Shown: positions 19,585 through 24,394 of the stretch, one piece after another | Layout: each line of letters begins with the position of its first letter | How positions within the stretch are numbered: the stretch's first letter is position 1 | Origin: JAKCDU01 sp035551615 | GTDB taxonomy: Bacteria > Actinomycetota > Acidimicrobiia > Acidimicrobiales > Palsa-688 | Length of the DNA stretch: 24,394 nt | Reading direction: 5' to 3' | NCBI GenBank assembly: GCA_035551615.1 | Contig: DASZNC010000158.1 | Span: 1-24,394, forward strand | The notes under the pieces: model-generated | The model's database searches: none | What the model saw: the letters and a program-made list of their open reading frames with translations, nothing else | Told to the model about the DNA's origin: nothing | Made by a program: the position numbers and the translations under genes

Positions 19585-20077
19585 CTCCGGACCGGGCCGA
19601 CCGGCTCCAGATGTCGTTGCACTCCTCGCACACCCGCTCGGGGACGATGCCGGCCCGCATACCCAGGGCGAACATCTGGCAGCCCAGGCACAGCCCGAAG
19701 GCGGCCTCGAGAGAGGCGGCGCCGATCAGGCCGGACAGCACCGCCTTGGCCGCCCGGGACTGTCCGTACCGGTAGTGCAGGACCAGCGCGGTGGTGCTGA
19801 AGGCCAGCCCCATGGCCTGGGCGAACCGCTTCGGTGGGCCGGGCGAGAACCGGCGCCGGCCCGGCAACCGCGGCTCGATCACCCGGGTCGCCAGCTGCCC
19901 GAGCGGGCTCAGCTTCGGCCCGGTGGCGACCCGGGCGGCGAACCCGTAGGCCAATGGGACCATCAGCCACGGCTGGTCGGCGGCCACGGCCGTCGTGGCC
20001 ATGGCCACCACCCCGGTGGCGACCACCCGGGCCGACGTCTCATTGACGGGGTTGGGGAACGAGAACCAGGACGCCAT
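19574..20077 (-). CDS. DUF4395 membrane protein with four cysteines
   Basis: 167 residues. It opens WFSFPNPVNETSARVVATG, the DUF4395 signature, followed by hydrophobic segments (about 17-50, 88-103 and 112-135). Two CxxC pairs are present: C130-LG-C133 and C150-EE-C153, close to the C-terminus and suited to binding a metal or to redox exchange. DUF4395 genes often lie beside thioredoxin- or rhodanese-like genes; none is seen here. The product ends 34 bp before the DtxR-family gene, and the 3' end of this gene contains that regulator's promoter. GATATAAG lies 20-25 bp before the start and may be part of its -10. Function unknown. Confidence 0.8.
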   Translation of the reverse strand: MASWFSFPNPVNETSARVVATGVVAMATTAVAADQPWLMVPLAYGFAARVATGPKLSPLGQLATRVIEPRLPGRRRFSPGPPKRFAQAMGLAFSTTALVLHYRYGQSRAAKAVLSGLIGAASLEAAFGLCLGCQMFALGMRAGIVPERVCEECNDIWSRSARSGVDV

Positions 20078-20135
20078 AGGCCATAAAGCCTACTTATATC
20101 GTCGGCTTTCGGCCCGTGGCGGCCGTTCCTTTGAC

Positions 20136-20537
20136 CTAGTCGGAGATCGACACCTTGGTCGACTTGTACTGGGCGTACGGAGTGGCCGAGAAGCCGGTGA
20201 AATCGGTGCACTCGGCGTTGATGGTCACGTGCTTGGACGTGACGCCCGGGAAGTTGAACGTCACCGATCCGGACCAGGAGCCGTCCGGGTTGGCCGGGAG
20301 CACCTGACCCGACCCACCGCCGGTGAAGACCAGATTGACCTGGACCAGGATGCTGTCGCCGGCGGTGGGCGGCGGCGGGCAGTTGTCCAGCGACGCAACC
20401 GGTACTGGCACCCCGCTTGTCACCAGATCGGGGTGGGTCCATTTCAGGGACGACCCCGACGCGAACGCCGGGGCGGCCCCGGCCATGGCGATCGAGAACG
20501 TCAATGCCGCCGCAGCGGCTGGTTTCCAGAGGGTCAT
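20136..20537 (-). CDS. Small secreted protein, unknown
   Basis: 133 residues. Residues 1-27 are a clear Sec signal peptide (basic W-K start, AAAAALTFSIAMAGAAPAFA, cleavage after AFA). The mature part is beta-like with many Val/Thr/Ser, a PVPVASLDNCPPPP segment, and exactly two cysteines (C53, C110) that could form a disulphide. It looks like an Ig-like single domain (SWSGSVTFNFPGV), but I cannot assign a family. GAGGG precedes the ATG by about 4 nt. It lies 34 bp after the anti-sigma kinase gene on the same strand, so it may belong to that operon. Confidence 0.75.
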   Translation of the reverse strand: MTLWKPAAAAALTFSIAMAGAAPAFASGSSLKWTHPDLVTSGVPVPVASLDNCPPPPTAGDSILVQVNLVFTGGGSGQVLPANPDGSWSGSVTFNFPGVTSKHVTINAECTDFTGFSATPYAQYKSTKVSISD

Positions 20538-20571
20538 GACCCTCTATACGCCTGAGCCGGCGGAGAGGTTG

Positions 20572-21057
20572 CTAATCCTGTTCGGAAATAACCACCCGGA
20601 GAATCTCGGTGGTCTCGTCGCCGAATTCCGGGCCGCCGAAAAGTGTCATCCACACTGCCGTTCCGCCCGGGCTGGACTCGAACCGCACGTCGTCGACCAG
20701 CGACCGCATCAACGGGATACCGAGTCCCCGCTCGAAGTTCAGCCGGTCCGGATCGGTGACCGGCGGGTGCTGCGGGAGGTCGTCGGGATCGAACCCGACT
20801 CCGGCATCGGCCACGCACACCTCGAAGCGCTCCGGCGCCTCCCAACAGCTGACGACGACAGGGTTGTCCGCCCCGGACTCCAGGTTGGCCTCGATGGCGT
20901 TGGTGCACGCTTCGGAAACAGCCAGCTTCAGGTCGTCAATGCGGTCCTCGGCCAGCGTCCGCCGGGCGATGGCCAGCGAGGCGACCACCAACCGCACCAC
21001 CGCGATGTACTCGACGCGAGCCGGCACGGACAGCTCCAGGGAGCGTTCGGCCGTCAT
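20572..21057 (-). CDS. Anti-sigma factor serine kinase (RsbW/SpoIIAB-like ATPase)
   Basis: 161 residues with a HATPase_c_2 domain: N-box E49-N53 in SEACTNAIEAN, G1 box D84-A-G86-V-G in CVADAGVGFDP, and G2 region RGLGIPLMRSLVDDV (110-124). In partner-switching systems this protein binds a sigma factor and phosphorylates the STAS antagonist on serine. Its antagonist is the gene just upstream (13 bp gap). The order antagonist-kinase matches bldG-SCO3548 near hppA in Streptomyces, as I recall it. No sigma factor is encoded next to the pair, so the target must lie elsewhere. Confidence 0.92.
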   Translation of the reverse strand: MTAERSLELSVPARVEYIAVVRLVVASLAIARRTLAEDRIDDLKLAVSEACTNAIEANLESGADNPVVVSCWEAPERFEVCVADAGVGFDPDDLPQHPPVTDPDRLNFERGLGIPLMRSLVDDVRFESSPGGTAVWMTLFGGPEFGDETTEILRVVISEQD

Positions 21058-21070
21058 CGCGTCGCCGGCT

Positions 21071-21424
21071 TCACTCGTTGCCGGGACGATCGCCCGTGGC
21101 TTCTTCGACCGACTCGCTGATCTTGAACACCGTTGTCAGACCGGTGATCTCGAACACCTTGAGTATCCGGGGCTGCGTGCAGACGAGCGTCAGGTCGCCG
21201 TCATGGCTGCGCAGCCGCTTGAGCCCGCCCACGAGCACACCCAGTCCGGTCGAGTCGAGGAAGTCGACGCCTTCGAGGTCAGCCACGATCTGGCGGTGGC
21301 CATCGCTGACCAGCTCCACCAGCTTCTCTCGGAGACGCGGCGCACTGTAGACATCCACCTCACCTTTCACGGCCAGGACCGTGTAGGGCGCTCGGCTGTC
21401 GTCCACCTGCAGACCTAGCTCCAT
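21071..21424 (-). CDS. STAS-domain anti-sigma factor antagonist (RsbV/BldG-like)
   Basis: 117 residues, one STAS domain. The conserved phosphorylation loop reads DFLDSTGLGVLVGG with S58 as the acceptor. When unphosphorylated such proteins bind the partner kinase and free the sigma factor. AGGAGG lies about 11 nt upstream of the ATG. It heads the pair with the kinase at 20572-21057. The 98-bp space before it holds an inverted repeat (21451-21478), either its operator or the terminator of the surface-protein gene upstream. Confidence 0.93.
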   Translation of the reverse strand: MELGLQVDDSRAPYTVLAVKGEVDVYSAPRLREKLVELVSDGHRQIVADLEGVDFLDSTGLGVLVGGLKRLRSHDGDLTLVCTQPRILKVFEITGLTTVFKISESVEEATGDRPGNE

Positions 21425-21450
21425 TGTGGTTGTGTCCTCCTGATTGCGGA

Positions 21451-21478
21451 TAAGGGTCGGGACGTCCCAGTGACCTTA
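21451..21478. promoter_or_regulatory. 28-bp imperfect palindrome between surface-protein and STAS genes
   Basis: GGGACGTCCC (21459-21468) is a perfect 10-bp palindrome, flanked by TAAGG (21451-21455) and CCTTA (21474-21478), offset by one base. It lies 44-72 bp beyond the surface-protein stop and 27-54 bp before the STAS ATG. No T-run follows. It may be a terminator stem or an operator; the sequence does not decide. Confidence 0.45.
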
Positions 21479-21522
21479 CCCCGAGCGGCACCGACTGCTG
21501 CAGGAGCGGCCGTCACCGTCGG

Positions 21523-22881
21523 CTAGGGCTCGGACCGTCGGAGCCGGCCCAGACGGGAGTCCAGGACGCTCAGCTCGACTCGGAGATACAGGAAATGGGC
21601 GGCGATGGCCAGGACGATCAGCCCCATCGCCAGCACCCCGGCGGGCACCAGGTCGGTCTGGTTCGACGCCGGGTTCACCTTCAGCGACAGGGCCGATGCC
21701 GACTTGCCGGTCACCGGGTTGCTCGTCGGGTACTTCAGGTTCTGCGGCGCCGCCGCCACCGCCGGATCGACCCCGGTCGGGCCCGGTAGGGTCTGGACGG
21801 TGGCGGTACCGGGCGCCGGGGTGATCGACACCGACTGGCCCGGATCGGAGGAGGAGCCCGAGACGGTGCCGACCGAACCGATGATGGGCGACGACCCCAC
21901 TGTCTGCCCCCCCGAGGAGTCGCCGACCGTCTGCCCAGAACCGGGAACGGTGACGGGGCCACCGGCATCGGTCGGCGACGAAGCCACCAGATCGTTGCCG
22001 TTGGCCCCCAAACGCAGGGCGGAGACCGTGTAGTCGAACTGCCCGTTGCCCGGATGGTCGGCGACGGTGAGCGATGGCGGGCACGACGTGCTGACACCCG
22101 GCTCCAAGCCGCCGATGCTGCAGATGTAGATCCGCTTGCCGTTGCGGTTGACGGTGTAGCCGGCCAGGTCCGGGGGCGTCTGGCCGGGCGGTCGCCAGCC
22201 GAGGGTGACCTCGCTGCCGGTGGCCTGCACGGCGACCGATTGTGGGGCCCCGGGCGGCGCCGCCACCCCGATGTCGGTGGTCTGCGCCGTGCCACAGGTG
22301 TTGTTCCGATAGCTGAGACAGGTGACGACCTGATAGCTCCCGTTGAGGGTGAACGCCCGGTCGGTCATCGCCGACGGCCAGGGCCAGCACTGCGCCTGGG
22401 TGCCGCAGTTGGAGCCGTCGGAGAACATCAGCGTGACCGATGTCGAGGCCGGATCGGGCGCCTTGGCGGAGCGGCTACCGGTGACCCAGTCCACCTGGAT
22501 GGCGGCCGGCCGGGCGCTGGCCGGGTAGAGGAGCTGGATCTGCGACGGGTCGTCGACACAGACCTCCGTCGACTGGCCCCCGGTGGTATCGCCACAGGGC
22601 AGGAAGCTGGCCGTGTACACCGTCGGGTGGGCGACGGTGGTCGTCGATACCGGGACGCTGGTGGTGGTCGTGTCCGTGGGGGCCGTGGTGTCAGACGATG
22701 GAACGGAACTCGGGGAGCTGTCCGGCGGGCAGAGGAGGGAATGGCACGGCTCATTCACCTGGGAATAGGCCGGCTTGGCGAACCCGCCCAGGGCGACCGC
22801 GGCCAGGATGACGACCCCGGTGACCAGGAGCAGCACCAGGCCGCGCGCGGCCCGGGCCCGCACGGCCGAGGGTCCGGTCAT
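21523..22881 (-). CDS. Cell-surface protein with fibronectin-III-like domain and C-terminal anchor
   Basis: 452 residues. An N-terminal signal/anchor (residues ~14-40, RGLVLLLVTGVVILAAVALGGFA) is followed by a Ser/Thr/Pro-rich linker (TAPTDTTTTSVPVSTTT), a Cys-containing domain (about 85-200), an FN3-like domain (about 205-295; PGAPQSVAVQATGSEVTLGWRPPG), a Gly/Ser/Thr-rich stalk, and a C-terminal helix (about 410-432) with a basic tail (RLGRLRRSEP). It overlaps the sortase gene by ATGA, so it is a likely substrate or partner. However, no LPxTG or LAxTG motif lies before the C-terminal helix, and the tail after the helix is long (about 20 residues), so it may simply span the membrane. Confidence 0.8.
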   Translation of the reverse strand: MTGPSAVRARAARGLVLLLVTGVVILAAVALGGFAKPAYSQVNEPCHSLLCPPDSSPSSVPSSDTTAPTDTTTTSVPVSTTTVAHPTVYTASFLPCGDTTGGQSTEVCVDDPSQIQLLYPASARPAAIQVDWVTGSRSAKAPDPASTSVTLMFSDGSNCGTQAQCWPWPSAMTDRAFTLNGSYQVVTCLSYRNNTCGTAQTTDIGVAAPPGAPQSVAVQATGSEVTLGWRPPGQTPPDLAGYTVNRNGKRIYICSIGGLEPGVSTSCPPSLTVADHPGNGQFDYTVSALRLGANGNDLVASSPTDAGGPVTVPGSGQTVGDSSGGQTVGSSPIIGSVGTVSGSSSDPGQSVSITPAPGTATVQTLPGPTGVDPAVAAAPQNLKYPTSNPVTGKSASALSLKVNPASNQTDLVPAGVLAMGLIVLAIAAHFLYLRVELSVLDSRLGRLRRSEP

Positions 22882-23549
22882 ATCGAGGTGGTCGAGCTCA
22901 CCATGAGCGCCTTGATGATGATGCGATGCGACGCCGAGCCCTTGGGGTCACAGGCAGTGAGCGTGAGTTCGAACTGGCCGGGGGTGTCGGCCACCACCTG
23001 CCAGTCGGTCGGCAGAACGACGAACGGGGCGGCCGCCACCTCGTATATGCACGATCCGACCGGGGTGGTCAGCACGATGCGGTCACCGGGGGCCAACCGG
23101 TCGACGTTGGCGAACGGCTTGCCGTACGTCGTGCGGTGGCCGGCGATGGCCACGTCGCCTTCCTGGCACGGGAGCGGGGTCTCGGGGTAGTGCCCGGCAC
23201 CGGCCTTCAGGGAGTTGTCGTCGTCTCCCTGCACGACCACCACGTTGACCCCCAGCTTCGGGATCTGGAGGCGGGTCAGCGACTGACCGGCCGACAACGT
23301 GTTGGTCAGGTACGCCTGGCGGGTGGCCGAGGTACCCAGCTCCCGGCCCAACTTGCCCTGGAGGCTGTCGTGGTAGAAGTCGGTCAGGACCGGAAATGAC
23401 AGCATCCCGAGGGCGGCCACGATCAGGACCACGGCGGTGACGGTGAGGCCACGGCGGGCGCCGGGACGAGCGGCCAGCGCCATGAGTATCCGCTCCACCC
23501 TCCTCCTCACTCCTTCCCGAATGTCCTTTTCCGGCCCGGCTATCGACAC
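22878..23549 (-). CDS. Sortase (class E/D-like transpeptidase)
   Basis: 223 residues from a GTG at 23549; later in-frame GTGs and an ATG at 23483 lie near an AGGAGGAGG run, so the start is open. One membrane anchor (about 35-57) is followed by the sortase barrel. The catalytic set is visible: H138 in IAGHRTTYGKPF, C200 in ELTLTACDPKG, and R209 in SASHR. Extra cysteines C128 and C167 may form a disulphide outside the cell. The TLTxC form is usual for actinobacterial housekeeping-type sortases. The gene ends in ATGA overlap with the surface protein. It shares a divergent region with the GPG-tail gene. Confidence 0.92.
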   Translation of the reverse strand: MSIAGPEKDIREGVRRRVERILMALAARPGARRGLTVTAVVLIVAALGMLSFPVLTDFYHDSLQGKLGRELGTSATRQAYLTNTLSAGQSLTRLQIPKLGVNVVVVQGDDDNSLKAGAGHYPETPLPCQEGDVAIAGHRTTYGKPFANVDRLAPGDRIVLTTPVGSCIYEVAAAPFVVLPTDWQVVADTPGQFELTLTACDPKGSASHRIIIKALMVSSTTSI

Positions 23550-23601
23550 TAATGCCGGGCTCGGGCGGTTGACCGGTCAGTAGAGATCTTCGACATCTGG
23601 G

Positions 23602-23637
23602 CGTTTTGACCTTTGGTTCAGATTCGGTTGTCAAACG
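23602..23637. promoter_or_regulatory. Inverted repeat in the sortase / GPG-protein divergent region
   Basis: CGTTTTGAC (23602-23610) and GTCAAACG (23630-23637) are inverted repeats (8 of 9, one extra T) with a 19-bp centre. A second, perfect palindrome TGACCGGTCA lies at 23570-23579. Both sit between divergent starts (23549 on -, 23691 on +), so a shared operator is likely. I could not settle on a -10/-35 pair for either gene in this 141-bp region. Confidence 0.4.
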
Positions 23638-23690
23638 TGTGCGCCTATGCGAAACCTGTGCGGTAAGGCTTTCCACGAAAGGGGTATGCG

Positions 23691-24098
23691 ATGTCGCAAC
23701 AGGAGAATCCGTCGGTGTTCGGCGGGCTCGAGCAGGCGTGGCAGGGTGCCGAGAACGCGGTGTCCGATGTCGGCTCGGGGATCGAACACGGCGCCGAAGG
23801 GCTCGCTCACACGGCTCAGGCCGGGTGGGACAACGCCACTGCCACCTACGACGAGATGACCGGCGATCTCCACGGCCGTGATGCTGCCGATCAGGACTAC
23901 AACAGCCAGGTCGACCAGCAGGACGCATCCTGGAATCAGGCCGGCCAGGACTTCAGCAACGCGAGCACCGACGTGACCGGTCCGGGTGGGCCGGGCGGCC
24001 CCGGTGGCCCGGGAGGCCCCGGCGGTCCGGGAGGTCCGGGCGGTCCGGGAGGCCCCGGCGGCCCCGGCGGCCCCGGCGGTCCCGGCGGCGGGGAGTAA
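23691..24098 (+). CDS. Small hydrophilic protein with GPG x12 collagen-like tail
   Basis: 135 residues, ATG at 23691 with GAAAGGGG about 8 nt upstream. Residues 1-96 are acidic, Gln/Asp/Ala-rich and probably helical (LEQAWQGAENAVSDVGSGIEHGAEGLAHTAQAGWDNATATYDEM), with four Trp and no Cys. There is no signal peptide or membrane helix. Residues 97-132 are twelve exact GPG triplets, then GGE. Gly in every third position fits a collagen helix, though Gly also fills the third position, unlike usual Gly-Pro-X. I do not recognise the family. The helical part with a WQG turn faintly recalls WXG-type proteins, too weak to use. A hairpin follows the stop. Confidence 0.75.
   Translation: MSQQENPSVFGGLEQAWQGAENAVSDVGSGIEHGAEGLAHTAQAGWDNATATYDEMTGDLHGRDAADQDYNSQVDQQDASWNQAGQDFSNASTDVTGPGGPGGPGGPGGPGGPGGPGGPGGPGGPGGPGGPGGGE
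23979..24086. repeat. Twelve 9-bp GPG-coding repeats
   Basis: 108 bp code Gly-Pro-Gly twelve times. Codons vary (GGT/GGC/GGA, CCG/CCC), so the protein repeat is kept while the DNA drifts. The 5' copies vary most; the last four are nearly identical GGCGGCCCC units, a sign of more recent expansion there. Confidence 0.9.
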
Positions 24099-24113
24099 CC
24101 GAGCGCTTCCAGA

Positions 24114-24145
24114 GTGGGCGCCCTCCTGTGCGGGAGGGTGCCCGC
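24114..24145. terminator. Bidirectional hairpin between convergent genes
   Basis: GGGCGCCCTCC (24116-24126) pairs with GGAGGGTGCCC (24133-24143), 11 bp with one G-T pair, extended by one wobble and one G-C pair; loop 6 bases. It lies between the stop of the GPG gene (24098) and the stop of the converging gene (24164), and so can serve both. Confidence 0.8.
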
Positions 24146-24163
24146 TTCGCGTCCGGACTCCGA

Positions 24164-24394
24164 TCAGGCTCGGGTGAGCGCGCCCTCCAGCAGTTGGACG
24201 GCGTCGGCGGCGGCGATGACGGACGCCGGATCCACGGCGCGGGCCTGGAGCATCAGCTCCCCTTCCTGCCAATCGGCGGCCACGTCGGGTCGGACCAGGC
24301 CCAGAGTCCGCACCGTGGCCCCGTCGGCCAGTTGGCCGGCGACTTGCAAGTGGGCGGTGTACGCACCGAAGAGCCGGGGCAGGGCGACGCGGTA
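24164..24394 (-). CDS. C-terminal part of an unidentified protein (runs off the right edge)
   Basis: The frame is open from the window edge to TGA at 24164-24166, giving 76 residues (YRVALPRLFGAYTAHLQVAG... ending LLEGALTRA). An internal TTG at 24349 is not a likely start, as coding continues upstream. The segment looks like a soluble, mixed alpha/beta C-terminus with WQEGELMLQARAVD and PASVIAAADAVQ. I do not recognise the family. It converges on the GPG-tail gene across a shared hairpin. Confidence 0.55.
   Translation of the reverse strand, partial: YRVALPRLFGAYTAHLQVAGQLADGATVRTLGLVRPDVAADWQEGELMLQARAVDPASVIAAADAVQLLEGALTRA

Noticed and set aside
21523..22881. LPGPTG as a sortase signal in the surface protein
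   Set aside because: It lies well before the C-terminal helix, and does not fit LPxTG (an extra residue between P and TG).
23680..23690. GGGTAT as a SigB/SigF-type -10
   Set aside because: It ends three bases before the ATG and has no GTTT box at the right distance upstream; GAAAGGGG is better read as the ribosome site.

Overview
This is a high-GC chromosomal window from an actinobacterium. The order hppA, topA, tmk, DNA polymerase III delta', with a STAS/anti-sigma kinase pair nearby, matches the bldG-hppA-topA-tmk neighbourhood I recall from Streptomyces. Overall composition, the DUF4395 protein and the sortase/fibronectin surface gene fit Actinomycetota, possibly an acidimicrobial lineage; the class is a guess. 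I see no rRNA, tRNA, CRISPR, insertion sequence or phage gene.

Layout. (1) 1-5242 is a signalling and transport island. It holds the tail of an FtsX-type permease, a small membrane protein, a NarL/LuxR response regulator and a receiver-only protein, all on +. These converge on a MacB/LolD-type ABC ATPase and a large membrane histidine kinase on -. The two converging units carry almost identical 12-bp palindromes upstream, so they may share a regulator, possibly the one encoded here. (2) 5257-8668 (-) is a compact operon of ECF sigma factor, membrane zinc-finger anti-sigma factor, ABC ATPase and ABC-2 permease, each gene overlapping the next. (3) 8801-10530 (+) has a small exported protein, a short NfeD-like OB-fold protein and a flotillin-like SPFH protein. 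(4) 10632-16355 (-) is replication and topology: topA, tmk with a TTG start, a DUF559/AbiEi-like gene with an apparent frameshift and its own AT-rich promoter, then the delta' subunit, which carries a striking His-rich repeat. (5) 16503-20077 (-) has a DUF4395 protein, a DtxR-family regulator with its own promoter and operator-like palindrome, and an overlapping K+-independent H+-pyrophosphatase. (6) 20136-23549 (-) has a sortase, a cell-surface fibronectin-III-like protein, a STAS anti-sigma antagonist, its kinase partner and a secreted protein. (7) 23691-24098 (+) is a small protein with a GPG x12 collagen-like tail, followed by a hairpin and the C-terminus of an unidentified gene running off the right edge.

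The most unusual points are the shared palindromes of the two-component/ABC island, the (His-x-x)8 insertion in the clamp-loader zinc loop, the single-base frameshift and CAAC/GTTG operator cluster of the DUF559 gene, and the DtxR promoter with a palindrome filling its spacer. I found no feature that by itself proves a new system. No gap without a gene exceeds 300 bases; the longest, 12754-13008, is described below.
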